Below, piece by piece: positions 41,542 to 50,254 of a stretch of DNA of 64,000 nucleotides. The first letter of the stretch is position 1. Every line of letters starts with the position of its first letter. Both the position numbers and the translations under genes were made by a program. This DNA comes from Terriglobia bacterium (lineage in GTDB: Bacteria > Acidobacteriota > Terriglobia > Bryobacterales > Bryobacteraceae): the NCBI GenBank assembly GCA_020073265.1, contig JAIQFN010000018.1, positions 1 through 64,000 on the forward strand, in the 5' to 3' direction. The notes under the pieces were generated by a model. It saw only the letters and a list, made by a program, of their open reading frames with translations. It was not told where the DNA came from and did no database searches.

Positions 41542-43188
41542 ATGCCAGCCGGCGAGCCCGCGCAAGCCTCGAACCTGGTCAACGTACCTCGCTTGATCAC
41601 GGCGTACTTCACCGAGCGCCCCGATCCGCGGGTTCCCGCGCAACGTGTCTCGTTCGGAACCTCGGGCCATCGCGGGTCGTCGCTCCACCGCTCGTTCAAC
41701 GAGTCGCACATTCTCGCGATCGCACAAGCCATCTGTCTGTATCGCGCGCAAGCCGGCATCCAGGGCCCGCTATTTCTAGGAATCGACACGCATCCGCTTT
41801 CGGAGCCGGCCCTCGCGAGCGCGCTAGAGGTGCTGGCGGCCAACCAGGTCCCGGTCAGAATCGCGCCGGACGGCGAATATACGCCCACGCCGGCGCTATC
41901 GCACGCGATCTTGAACCACAATCGCGCCAAGCCGGCCGGCCTGGCGGACGGCATCATCATTACGCCTTCTCACAATCCCCCGGAAGACGGAGGCTTCAAG
42001 TACAATCCGACGCACGGAGGTCCAGCGGACAGCAAGACCACGGCGTTCATCCAGAACCTGGCCAATCAGTTCCTGGAGAACAACCTGGAGGGCGTGAAGC
42101 GCATTCCCTTCGAAAGAGCGCGTAGAGCAGCGACCACCGGGCCGCATGATTTCATCGCGGAATACGTCGCGGACCTGGCCCAGTGCATCGATCTGGATGC
42201 GATCCGCGCTTCCGGCATCCGGCTGGGCGTCGATCCTCTGGGCGGCGCCGGCGTGCACTACTGGGGGCCGATCGCCGAGCGCTACGGGCTCAACTTGAGC
42301 GTGGTCAACGACGCCATCGACCCCACCTTTCGATTCATGACGCTCGATTGGGACGGCCGGATCCGCATGGACCCGTCGTCTCCCTACGCCATGCGGAGCC
42401 TGATCGGGCTGAAGGACAAGTTCGACGTCGCGTTTGCGTGCGACACCGATCACGACCGGCACGGCATCGTCACACGCAGTTCCGGACTGCTCCCGCCCAA
42501 CCACTATCTGTCGGTGTGCGTGCAGTATCTCTACAACAATCGGCCAGGCTGGCGCCAGGACGCCGCAGTGGGAAAAACCGTGGTATCGAGCAGCATGATC
42601 GACCGCGTCACCCGGAAGCTTGGCCGCCGCCTGTACGAAGTTCCGGTGGGCTTCAAGTGGTTCGTGGATGGCCTGCTGGAAGGCTGGCTCGGTTTCTGCG
42701 GCGAGGAGAGCGCGGGGGCGTCCTTTCTGGCGCGCGATGGCTCGGTCTGGAGCACCGACAAGGACGGCATCATCGCCGCGCTGCTCTCGGCTGAAATCAC
42801 CGCGCGCGTGGGCCGCGATCCGGGAGAGATTTACGCAGGACTGGTACGAGAGCATGGCGAATCGTTCTATGAGCGCATCGACGCGCCGGCCAACGCCGCG
42901 CAACGGGCCGCGCTCGCCAGGTTGTCGCCGGGCGATATTACAGCCTCGGAACTCGCCGGAGAGAAGATCCAGAGCATCCTCACCACCGCGCCGGGCGACC
43001 ACAATCCCATCGGCGGGGCCAAGGTGATCGCCGAGAACGCGTGGTTCGCCGCCCGGCCCTCCGGCACTGAGGACATCTACAAGATCTACGCGGAGAGCTT
43101 CCGGGGCCGCGAGCACCTGGCGCGCGTGCAGCAGGAGGCCCAGTCGATGGTTTCTGCGGTGCTCGAAGCGGTGGCCGGCAAAAGCTAA
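41542..43188 (+). CDS. pgm: phosphoglucomutase
   Basis: Phosphoglucomutase interconverts glucose 1- and 6-phosphate. The 548-residue product has the N-terminal [11 protein letters not shown], the catalytic phosphoserine loop [16 protein letters not shown], the Mg-binding DTDHDRHG, and the sugar-binding GFKWFVDGL and [10 protein letters not shown] loops, typical of the alpha-D-glucose-specific bacterial family. ATG 41542 lies after a divergent gene end. The stop overlaps the convergent HAD gene by 4 nt (43185-43188). Confidence 0.95.
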   Translation: MPAGEPAQASNLVNVPRLITAYFTERPDPRVPAQRVSFGTSGHRGSSLHRSFNESHILAIAQAICLYRAQAGIQGPLFLGIDTHPLSEPALASALEVLAANQVPVRIAPDGEYTPTPALSHAILNHNRAKPAGLADGIIITPSHNPPEDGGFKYNPTHGGPADSKTTAFIQNLANQFLENNLEGVKRIPFERARRAATTGPHDFIAEYVADLAQCIDLDAIRASGIRLGVDPLGGAGVHYWGPIAERYGLNLSVVNDAIDPTFRFMTLDWDGRIRMDPSSPYAMRSLIGLKDKFDVAFACDTDHDRHGIVTRSSGLLPPNHYLSVCVQYLYNNRPGWRQDAAVGKTVVSSSMIDRVTRKLGRRLYEVPVGFKWFVDGLLEGWLGFCGEESAGASFLARDGSVWSTDKDGIIAALLSAEITARVGRDPGEIYAGLVREHGESFYERIDAPANAAQRAALARLSPGDITASELAGEKIQSILTTAPGDHNPIGGAKVIAENAWFAARPSGTEDIYKIYAESFRGREHLARVQQEAQSMVSAVLEAVAGKS

Positions 43189-43862
43189 CCGGCGGCCGCG
43201 CTCAGGCTGCTGAGATTGTATTCGAGCAGCTCACCGATTCGGCCGATGCTCACGTCGGCGGGCGGGTATTGCGCCAGGATCTTGGGGTCCAGCGCGTAGT
43301 GGCCTTGCTTCACGAAAACCGTGGTGACGCGAGCCTTCCAGATCTGCTTGATGTCGTGCAGAATTCTCAACTTGTCATCCACCACCACGTAGTGCGCCGC
43401 CGGATAGCGCTGCTCGACGTCATCGAGCTCCTGTTCCTTGTGGACATAGATCAGGACGTTGCCTTGGAACAGCTCGAACAGCCCGGAACGATATACCTTG
43501 TGCGGCTGAAAAACAACGTCGCCGTCTGAAAGGATCACGGCCTGGCCCCACTGCGCGACATGCTGGACGGCATCGATTGAATTCGGAAACAGCCGGTTGG
43601 CGAAAGGATAGCTCATCAGGAAGTAGGACACGGCCAGCAGGTTGGGGTCGTGCGGATACTCGATGCGATAGCGCTGCAAGGCGCCCAGGTAATCGGCGTA
43701 GCCCAGCTCCGACCGGATGTTTTCGAACAGTTGCCAATAGCGTTGCGACCGTTCGTGGCCGACCTTGGCTTCCAGGTGGCGCTTGAGGTCGGCGGTTACG
43801 TGATCGTTATCGAGCAGCGTGTTGTCGACGTCGAAAAGAAAAACCGAATTGGTGGCCGGCAT
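43185..43862 (-). CDS. HAD-superfamily hydrolase
   Basis: HAD hydrolases dephosphorylate small molecules using an Asp nucleophile. The 225-residue product has motif [15 protein letters not shown] at residues 8-21, motif II-like AVILSDGD at about 107-114, Lys near 120-150 and motif IV YVVVDDK. A helical cap lies between motif I and II (residues about 25-100). The substrate is not clear. It is convergent with pgm, and a dispersed hairpin repeat lies just upstream of its start. Confidence 0.88.
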   Translation of the reverse strand: MPATNSVFLFDVDNTLLDNDHVTADLKRHLEAKVGHERSQRYWQLFENIRSELGYADYLGALQRYRIEYPHDPNLLAVSYFLMSYPFANRLFPNSIDAVQHVAQWGQAVILSDGDVVFQPHKVYRSGLFELFQGNVLIYVHKEQELDDVEQRYPAAHYVVVDDKLRILHDIKQIWKARVTTVFVKQGHYALDPKILAQYPPADVSIGRIGELLEYNLSSLSAAAG

Positions 43863-43882
43863 GTTATCCCGAATTGTACTCC

Positions 43883-43928
43883 GTGGCGCACGCGCCCGTC
43901 TGTGCCGCGTTCAGACTTGTGTGAGCGC
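43883..43928. repeat. dispersed hairpin repeat, family GTGGCGCACGC, copy 1
   Basis: A 46-bp element matches 53093-53138 in length and pattern (GTGGCGCACGC at the start, CCGCGTTCA in the middle, GTGTGAGCGC at the end) with imperfect stems here. It lies between the HAD gene and the KdpD-type genes, in a gene-free gap. Other copies are at 46504-46547 and 53093-53138. Confidence 0.65.
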
Positions 43929-43939
43929 CAGGCGGCATT

Positions 43940-45076
43940 TTACTCGCGACCTTGCATCCGGCTGCGATCAGCCACGATGGTCACCTGCATATCGCGCGCC
44001 AGCCGAACCACGTTCCGCAGCAGGTTCCCACTCAGCAGCGCCGCCCGCGTGCGCGCCGGCCGGGCCACGAACAACTGCGTCACTCCATTCAAGCGCGCAA
44101 ACTCGACCACCGTCTTCGCGACATCGTGCCCTTCCAGCACGCGCGCCTCGATATGCAGATTGCGGGCGAAATTCAGGTGCCGCTCCACGGCTTCACGGTC
44201 CGGCGACGGCGCCTCCCGCCCGCTCTGATCCACGCTCACGGCCACCGCGAAGCAGTCCGCATGCAGGTAGTCCGCCATCCGTTTGCCTCGCCGGATGAGC
44301 ATCGCGCTGGACGGATCCGCCGTGACCAGAATCAGGATGCGATCGGCGCCCCGCGGCAGCTCATCGGTCACTTCGCCGGCGGTTGGCACCGGCTCAAACC
44401 CCGGCGTGTCGTAGTCCACCTGGCGAATCTCGACCTCATGCGCGGTCTGCCGGAGCGCCATCTCGCGCAGCGCCACCAGCGTCGACTCCTGAAAGAAGTG
44501 CTCGATCGCCTTCTGCGCTTTGTCCGGCGGATAAACCACGCCGCGCGCCAGACGGTTGAGCAGCGCCCGGGGAGTCAAATCCACCATGACCACCTGGTTG
44601 GCCTTCTGCATCACCCAATCCGGAACCGTCTCGCGCACGCGGACTCCGGTGATCTGCCACACCTGGTCATTCAGGCTCTCCAGGTGCTGGACGTTCATGG
44701 TGGTGAGCACGTGGATGCCAGCTTCGAGCAGAACCTGCACGTCCTGCCAGCGCTTCTCGCGCTCCCGGCCCGGCACGTTGGTGTGCGGGAATTCGTCCAC
44801 TACGCAAACTTCGGGATGGCGGCGCAGGATGGCCTCGGTATCCATGTCTTCAAAAACGCCGCCGCGATATTCCACCTTGCGGCGTGGGATCGCTTCCAGG
44901 CCTTCCGTCCTGGCGATGGTGTCTTTTCGCGCGTGCGGTTCGAAATAACCGATCACGACGTCCTGGCCCTGGCGCTTCATCTCCTGGGCCTCTTCCAGCA
45001 TCTGGTAAGTCTTGCCCACGCCGGCGGCGTAGCCCAGGTAGATCTTCAGTTTTCCTTTCGGCGGGCGCGTCGCCAT
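43940..45076 (-). CDS. KdpD sensor-domain protein (KdpD plus USP, no kinase), second of a tandem pair
   Basis: KdpD is the sensor kinase for potassium limitation. This 378-residue protein has the N-terminal KdpD ATP-binding domain (GYAAGVGKTYQMLEEA with Walker A at about 14-23, VVDEFPHTNVPG around 91-102, TTMNVQHLESLND) and the following universal-stress-protein-like domain (RILILVTADPSSAMLIRRG near 245). It lacks a histidine kinase domain. It starts 1 nt downstream of a paralogue, so the two form a tandem pair. No kdpFABC genes are in the window. These domains bind ATP or cyclic di-AMP in some species; the role here is inferred. Confidence 0.85.
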   Translation of the reverse strand: MATRPPKGKLKIYLGYAAGVGKTYQMLEEAQEMKRQGQDVVIGYFEPHARKDTIARTEGLEAIPRRKVEYRGGVFEDMDTEAILRRHPEVCVVDEFPHTNVPGREREKRWQDVQVLLEAGIHVLTTMNVQHLESLNDQVWQITGVRVRETVPDWVMQKANQVVMVDLTPRALLNRLARGVVYPPDKAQKAIEHFFQESTLVALREMALRQTAHEVEIRQVDYDTPGFEPVPTAGEVTDELPRGADRILILVTADPSSAMLIRRGKRMADYLHADCFAVAVSVDQSGREAPSPDREAVERHLNFARNLHIEARVLEGHDVAKTVVEFARLNGVTQLFVARPARTRAALLSGNLLRNVVRLARDMQVTIVADRSRMQGRE

Positions 45077-45077
45077 G

Positions 45078-46175
45078 CTAGTGAGGGAAAACCCGAACGT
45101 CGATGTCGTTAGCGCCGTGGATCAGGCGGTCCAAGGGAGTGCCGGTGAAGCGTTCCCACCACCGCTCGCGCGTGCTGTGGCCAACAAAGATCTGGGTGAT
45201 GCCGTGTTCGCGCGCAAACTGGAGGAGGGTGCTGATAGGATCTTCGCCCTCCAGCAGCTGGATGTGCGCTGCGGCGTCGCGGGCGATGGCGAGGTTCCGA
45301 TCGAGTGCGGCCTGATCGTCGGCGGAAAGCTCCGGCTGTCCGACGTAGGCCACCGTCAAATCGCCATGGAAGCGGTCGGCGTTGCGTTTGCCGCTGGAGA
45401 TCATCATCGACGCATTCGCGCGCGGCGTGATACACACCAGAATTCGCTCCTGCGCGCCGAAGGTCTGGGTGATCTGGTGGCGCTGCAGATACTGCTCCAG
45501 TTGCTGGTCCACCACGTCGGCGGCCAGCAGCAGTGCGATCTCGCGCAGTTCGGACAACTTTTGCGCCTGGCTGGAAGCTCCCGCTTCGGGCTCGCCTTCC
45601 GCCGTGCGCGTGATCAGCATCTCGGGCGGGGCGTCCACCACCACCATCTCGTCCGCCGAATTCAAGAACGTGCGCGGTACCGTTTGCGTCACCTGCTTGC
45701 CGGTGATTCTTGCCACCCGGTCCGCCAGCTCATCGATGTATTGAATATTGACCGACGTGACCACCGAAATCCCTGCTTCGAGAAGTTGCTGGACATCCTG
45801 CCAGCGGCTGGGATTGGCGAAACCGGGAGGGTTGTCGTAGGCCAGTCCGTCCACCAGGCAAACTCCGGGATGGCGTTTTAGAATCGCCGCGACATCCATC
45901 ACCGGGACGTCGCCCGCCATGATGACTGGGATCACTTCCAGCTTGGCCAGCAGCGCCTCGATCTCGGGCGGCGTTTTAGGCTGGATGGCGCCCACCACTA
46001 CGCTCTCGCCGCGCTCGCGCCGCCGCCGGCCCTCGTCCAACATGCGGAAAGATTTTCCGACGCCCGAAGCATAGCCCAGGAAAACTTTCAACCGGCCGCG
46101 CTTTTCATGCGCCTCTTCGGCCTGCACCTGCTTGAGCAGTTCCTCGGGGCTACGGCGTCTGGGGGGGGCGGGCAT
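45078..46175 (-). CDS. KdpD sensor-domain protein (KdpD plus USP, no kinase), first of a tandem pair
   Basis: The 365-residue product has GYASGVGKSFRMLDEG (Walker A), CLVDGLAYDNPPG in place of the conserved VDEFPHTN, TSVNIQYIDELADR, and a C-terminal universal-stress-protein-like domain (RILVCITPRANASMMI). It is clearly related to the downstream gene but diverged, including loss of the conserved Glu in VDE (here VDG). No kinase domain follows. Directly upstream, at 46223-46494, there are decayed pieces of a DUF4118-type histidine kinase, which may be the former partner. Confidence 0.83.
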   Translation of the reverse strand: MPAPPRRRSPEELLKQVQAEEAHEKRGRLKVFLGYASGVGKSFRMLDEGRRRRERGESVVVGAIQPKTPPEIEALLAKLEVIPVIMAGDVPVMDVAAILKRHPGVCLVDGLAYDNPPGFANPSRWQDVQQLLEAGISVVTSVNIQYIDELADRVARITGKQVTQTVPRTFLNSADEMVVVDAPPEMLITRTAEGEPEAGASSQAQKLSELREIALLLAADVVDQQLEQYLQRHQITQTFGAQERILVCITPRANASMMISSGKRNADRFHGDLTVAYVGQPELSADDQAALDRNLAIARDAAAHIQLLEGEDPISTLLQFAREHGITQIFVGHSTRERWWERFTGTPLDRLIHGANDIDVRVFPH

Positions 46176-46222
46176 GCTTCGTTACCATTATCCGCACCTG
46201 GCGTATCATTTTGGGTGCGGTT

Positions 46223-46494
46223 TTTCCGGCCGGAACAGAAAAGCGGGATGGATCCCTCGCCGGGTTTGCTTTCCACACAGATCTCCCCGCCGTGCGCCTG
46301 GATAGTTTCTCGCGCGATCACCGGCCGAGAACCGCTCCGGAATTTGATGGCGGCAGGCTTCCTCCAAGCAGACCAGCGAAGCCTGCCGTGGTCGCATCTA
46401 CCGGTATCAGGCGGGCGCAAATCCCGGTGATTGCCGCCAGCATGCCGATAACCAGTGCCACCCGAGAGGCCGATGCCACCGATCCAGCGTATCA
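46223..46494 (-). pseudogene. remnant of a DUF4118-type sensor histidine kinase
   Basis: Reading the minus strand, the frame whose first codon ends at 46494 gives a membrane-type segment (VALVIGMLAAITGICARL, then PVDATTAGFAGLL at about 46450-46370) that matches the start of the DUF4118 sensor helices. Further on in another frame, positions 46342-46223, the segment IARETIQAHGGEICVESKPG is the G-box end of a histidine kinase ATPase domain. Everything between them is missing. This is best explained as an internal deletion plus frameshift. It sits right upstream of the two KdpD sensor-domain genes. Confidence 0.65.
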
Positions 46495-46503
46495 GACGAC
46501 TCC

Positions 46504-46547
46504 GTGGCGCACGCTTTCCCTTGTCGCGTTCACGCTCGTGTGGACGC
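46504..46547. repeat. dispersed hairpin repeat, family GTGGCGCACGC, copy 2
   Basis: A 44-bp copy of the same element, GTGGCGCACGC, then CGCGTTCACGCTCGTGTG and a GGACGC end, with one or two deletions relative to the copies at 43883 and 53093. It lies between the kinase remnant and the alpha/beta hydrolase gene, just outside the remnant, so it may mark a recombination point. Confidence 0.6.
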
Positions 46548-46610
46548 TTGCCCGATCGCGGGATGACAAGACGCCCGCCAGCCCGATATCCTAAGAAGGA
46601 AACAGCGATC

Positions 46611-47657
46611 ATGAGGCACGTGTCACGTCTGTACGAACGTTGGATCCGATCCCGGGAGAATCATCTGTGTTTCCGCGCCACCAATCGCGTGGTCCGGCAT
46701 TTTGAGTGGGGCCTGGATTGGTCGCACAACTGGCCCTGCAGCCGGCGGCATCCGAAGAACGGCGACGCCCCGGACGACTACGTCTCGAAGCTCAACCGCC
46801 TGGCGATGTCGGACAGCCACGAATTCTTCGGCTACCAAACTCCGCGCGACTTCGCGCTCGAAGGCGGCATGCTTCGCTTCACCTCCCCGGTGGCCACGCC
46901 CTATCCGGAAAACAACAAAGTTCACGCCCAATGGTTTCCGGCTAAAGGCGGTGGAAAAAAAGCCGTGGTGCTGTTGCCGCACTGGAACGCCCCCGCCGAC
47001 GGACACAATGCGCTATGCCGCGGGTTGAGCCGCCTGGGCATTTCCGCGCTGCGCCTCAGCCTGCCGTACCACGACTACCGCATGCCCGCCGAACTCCAGC
47101 GCGCCGATTACGCGGTCTCGGCCAACGTCTGCCGCACCATCGACGCCGCGCGCCAGGCCGTCATCGACGTGCGCTGCTGTTTCGACTGGCTGGAGACGCA
47201 GGGCTTCGATCGCCTCGGAATCGTCGGCACCAGCCTGGGTTCGTCCTACGCGTGCCTGGCCAGCGCGCACGATGAGCGCATCTCCCTGAACGTCTTCAAT
47301 CACTGCTCCACCTACGTCGCCGACGTGGTGTGGACCGGCCTGTCGACCCAGCACATCCGCCAAGGCTTGGAAGAGCACATCGATCTGGAACGCCTGCGCG
47401 AGGCCTGGCTGGCCATCAGCCCCATCAGTTACCTGGAGAAGTTCGCGGCCAAGCGCCAAAAGTCTCTGTTCATCTACGCCGCCTACGATACGACGTTTCT
47501 TCCGGAGTTTTCGCGCGACATCATTGCCAGGGTGCAGCGGCTGGGCGTGGATCACAAGGTGGTGGTGCTGCCGTGCGGCCACTACACCTTGGGTGAAACA
47601 CCGTTCAAGTTCATCGACGGCTATCACATCTGTTCGTTTGTCAAAAGACACCTGTAG
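46611..47657 (+). CDS. alpha/beta hydrolase (ABHD18-like)
   Basis: The 348-residue product has a nucleophile elbow GTSLGSS (Ser in GxSxG) around residue 208, an oxyanion-type segment KKAVVLLPHWNAPADGHNAL, and HYTLGETPFK near the C-terminus with the probable catalytic His in CGHYT. The overall layout resembles ABHD18/DUF2048-type hydrolases. The start is ATG 46611 with GAAGGAAA upstream; the longer frame from 46455 covers the hairpin repeat and remnant. Substrate unknown; cytosolic, since no signal peptide is present. Confidence 0.75.
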   Translation: MRHVSRLYERWIRSRENHLCFRATNRVVRHFEWGLDWSHNWPCSRRHPKNGDAPDDYVSKLNRLAMSDSHEFFGYQTPRDFALEGGMLRFTSPVATPYPENNKVHAQWFPAKGGGKKAVVLLPHWNAPADGHNALCRGLSRLGISALRLSLPYHDYRMPAELQRADYAVSANVCRTIDAARQAVIDVRCCFDWLETQGFDRLGIVGTSLGSSYACLASAHDERISLNVFNHCSTYVADVVWTGLSTQHIRQGLEEHIDLERLREAWLAISPISYLEKFAAKRQKSLFIYAAYDTTFLPEFSRDIIARVQRLGVDHKVVVLPCGHYTLGETPFKFIDGYHICSFVKRHL

Positions 47658-47668
47658 CCGCGCACGCT

Positions 47669-49033
47669 TCAGAACGCCGGTATCGTCACGGTAAACTTCG
47701 ATCCCTCTCCCAACCGGCTCTCCACCTTGATGGTCCCGTTCATCTGCTCGATGACGTGCTTCACAATCGAGAGACCCAGCCCGGTGCCGCCCATTTCCCG
47801 GGAGCGCGCCTTGTCCACGCGGTAGAAGCGCTCGAAGATCCGGGGCAGGTCTTCGGAAGGGATTCCGATGCCGCTGTCCCGAATGGTGATGCTGGCGTGG
47901 CCATCCACGGCGCGTGCTTCCAGCCGGACTTCACCGTTGGGCCGGTTGAACTTCACCGCGTTGTCCAGCAGGTTGACGAAAACCTGCTCGAGCTGCAGCT
48001 CGTTTCCCAGGACCGTGAGATCGTCGATCCTGCCGGCCAGCAACTGCACGCCGCGCAGCCGCGCCGCCGACTCCACCGTGCGCAGCGCCGACTCCAGCAC
48101 TCCCCGGATTGCAACCGGCGTGGGCTGGCGCGCGCCGGCATTCGAATCCAGCTCCGACAGCGTCAGCAGATCGGACGCGATGTTACTCAGCCGCGTGGCC
48201 TGCGCCTGGATAATCTCGATGAATCGGCGGTTGTATTGCTCATCCTGGAGCGCGCCGTCCAGCAGCGTTTCCGCGTAACCGCGGATGGCGGCCAGCGGGG
48301 TTCGCAACTCATGCGAGACGTTGGCTACGAAATCCTTGCGGACGCGCTCCAGGCGCTCGAGCTCGGTAACATCGTGCAGAATGGCCAGCGCGCCCGGCGT
48401 GGACGACCCGGCCAGCGGTCCCGCCACAACCTCGAAGGTATGATCCGCGGCCGCCGGCAAGGTGAGCCGTCGCTCCATGCGTTGGCCCGTCGTCAAAACA
48501 CCGGTGATGATCTCCCGCAGCCCCGGGTCGCGCACCAGCTCCACCAGCGCCATCCCGGCGTGTACCGGCGGGCGAACCCCCAGCGCTCGTGCGAAGGAGC
48601 TGTTGCAGAACATCACCCGCACATCCTTGTCTACCGCCAGCACGCCTTCCACCATGCTGGCCAGAATCGCATCGCGCCGCGCGCTCTCCAGCTTCAGCGT
48701 GTCCACCAGCCCACGAATCTGCGGCGCTGTCCGCTCCAGCGATCGCGCCAGCGCGCCGAGGTCGTCATCGCCGGTCGGCAACGGTTGATTCGCTACCTCC
48801 GGATCGAGGAGCCGCTCCGCGTAGGTTTGGAGCTGCGCGATCCGCCGCGAGAACGACCGCACGAAGACCCAGGCCAGCAGCCCCTCCAACGCCAGGATCA
48901 GGGCCGATGCGCCCAACAAGCGAGGCCACAGCTCGGGATGCAGCCGGGCGGAGGCGAAATCGAGCGCCAATAGCGACGCCGCCAGCAGCAGCATCGCGCT
49001 ACCAAGAAATGTTCGAATGATTCTGATTCCCAT
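47669..49033 (-). CDS. PhoR-like membrane sensor histidine kinase, orphan
   Basis: The 454-residue product has two N-terminal membrane helices (about 10-30 and 38-62), then a HAMP-like region, a PAS domain (about 115-225), the H-box VSHELRTPLAAIRGYAE around 238-254 and ATPase boxes (N-box QVFVNLLDNAVKFN, G1 DSGIGIP, G2 GGTGLGLSIVKHV). It phosphorylates a response regulator that is not encoded in the window. It starts 9 nt downstream of a 44-residue membrane peptide. PhoR-type kinases often sense phosphate or envelope signals, but the input here is unknown. Confidence 0.9.
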   Translation of the reverse strand: MGIRIIRTFLGSAMLLLAASLLALDFASARLHPELWPRLLGASALILALEGLLAWVFVRSFSRRIAQLQTYAERLLDPEVANQPLPTGDDDLGALARSLERTAPQIRGLVDTLKLESARRDAILASMVEGVLAVDKDVRVMFCNSSFARALGVRPPVHAGMALVELVRDPGLREIITGVLTTGQRMERRLTLPAAADHTFEVVAGPLAGSSTPGALAILHDVTELERLERVRKDFVANVSHELRTPLAAIRGYAETLLDGALQDEQYNRRFIEIIQAQATRLSNIASDLLTLSELDSNAGARQPTPVAIRGVLESALRTVESAARLRGVQLLAGRIDDLTVLGNELQLEQVFVNLLDNAVKFNRPNGEVRLEARAVDGHASITIRDSGIGIPSEDLPRIFERFYRVDKARSREMGGTGLGLSIVKHVIEQMNGTIKVESRLGEGSKFTVTIPAF

Positions 49034-49042
49034 GCGCCGCGC

Positions 49043-49177
49043 CTATTTGAAATACAAAACGTCCGGCCGCGCCGCCCGGATCAACTCGGGAATTACTGGG
49101 GGAGGGTAGAAAGAATATGCCAGTCCCGCGATAATGAGAACAAGGACCACCAGCCACAGGATGCGCGAGAGTTTCAA
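49043..49177 (-). CDS. 44-residue single-pass membrane peptide upstream of the kinase
   Basis: The minus-strand frame from TTG 49177 to TAG 49043-49045 encodes a 44-residue peptide with one strong membrane helix (ILWLVVLVLIIAGLAYSF) and a proline-rich then basic tail (YPPPVIPELIRAARP). It ends 9 nt before the histidine kinase start, so both may be co-transcribed and the peptide might act as a partner of the kinase. There is no clear ribosome-binding site, and the family is not known to me. Confidence 0.4.
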   Translation of the reverse strand: MKLSRILWLVVLVLIIAGLAYSFYPPPVIPELIRAARPDVLYFK

Positions 49178-49222
49178 GACTGCATTCTAGCAGTCAAAGC
49201 GGACTGGGGGTCGCGGGGTTTG

Positions 49223-50254
49223 ATGCACGTCGAACGGCCAATCGAAGTACGAGCTTTCCGGCAACGCCTGCTGGCTTGGTACCGGCAATCGAAACGCGAC
49301 CTGCCCTGGCGCCGCTCCCGGGATCCTTACCGGATCTGGATCTCCGAGATCATGCTGCAGCAGACCCGCGTGGCCGCTGCGATCCCATATTACGAACGCT
49401 TTCTGGAGCGCTTCCCCAGCGTGCTTGAACTGGCTTCCGCGCCGGAACCCGATCTGCTGGCCGCCTGGGCCGGTCTCGGCTACTACGCCCGCGCGCGCAA
49501 CCTGCAGCGCGCCGCGAAGACGATTCTGGAGCTGGGAGGTTTTCCCCGCGATCACGCATCCATCCGGGAGCTGGCCGGCGTTGGCGATTACACCGCCGCC
49601 GCCATCGCCAGCATCGCTTTCGGCCTGAAGCATCCCGCCTTGGACGGAAACGCAATTCGAGTGCTGAGCCGGCTAACGGCCGAACAGGGCAACATCGCCT
49701 CCAGCGTTGTAAAGAAGCGCCTGGTCGCCTTCGCGGACCGTCTCATCGATCCGCGGCATCCCGGCGAGTTCAATCAGGCTCTCATGGAGTTGGGCGCCGT
49801 GGTGTGTGTTCCCAAAGAGCCGCAGTGCCCCGTCTGCCCGCTCCACCGTTTGTGCGCCGCGCGACTCCAGGGCCGCGAAAAGGAGCTGCCTCTCAAGGTT
49901 CCGCGTCCCAGTCCGATAGAAGTGGAGAAACAACTGCTCGTGATCCAGAAACCAGCCCGAATCCTGGCGTGGCAGAGGACGGCCTTGAGCCGCCGTCTGG
50001 CCGGTTTCTGGGAACTGCCTGAGCCGGAGCAGCTTCCGGCTGCAAAAATCGGGGCCAAAATCGCCGTTTTCCGCCACACCATTGTAAATACGAATTATTC
50101 GTTCCACGTCTATAGGGCCTCCGCCGGCCGGGTTCCTAAGGGTTTTCACTGGCTGTCTACAAAAAAATTGAATGAAGTTCCATTAAGCACCACAGCAAAG
50201 AAGGCGCTGGCGTGTTTAGCAAGACGTGAGGGTGATTTGCGGTATGGCGAATAG
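49223..50254 (+). CDS. mutY: A/G-specific adenine glycosylase
   Basis: MutY removes adenine paired with 8-oxoguanine. The 343-residue product has the EIMLQQTRVAAAIPYY helix with catalytic Glu, the HhH-GVD type motif ELAGVGDYTAAAIAS with catalytic Asp, the iron-sulphur cluster ligands C-x6-C-x2-C-x5-C (CVPKEPQCPVCPLHRLC), and a C-terminal NUDIX-like domain for 8-oxoG (ARILAWQRTALSRRLAGFWE). ATG 49223 is used; TTG 49220 directly precedes it. The end overlaps the next gene by 11 nt. Confidence 0.93.
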   Translation: MHVERPIEVRAFRQRLLAWYRQSKRDLPWRRSRDPYRIWISEIMLQQTRVAAAIPYYERFLERFPSVLELASAPEPDLLAAWAGLGYYARARNLQRAAKTILELGGFPRDHASIRELAGVGDYTAAAIASIAFGLKHPALDGNAIRVLSRLTAEQGNIASSVVKKRLVAFADRLIDPRHPGEFNQALMELGAVVCVPKEPQCPVCPLHRLCAARLQGREKELPLKVPRPSPIEVEKQLLVIQKPARILAWQRTALSRRLAGFWELPEPEQLPAAKIGAKIAVFRHTIVNTNYSFHVYRASAGRVPKGFHWLSTKKLNEVPLSTTAKKALACLARREGDLRYGE

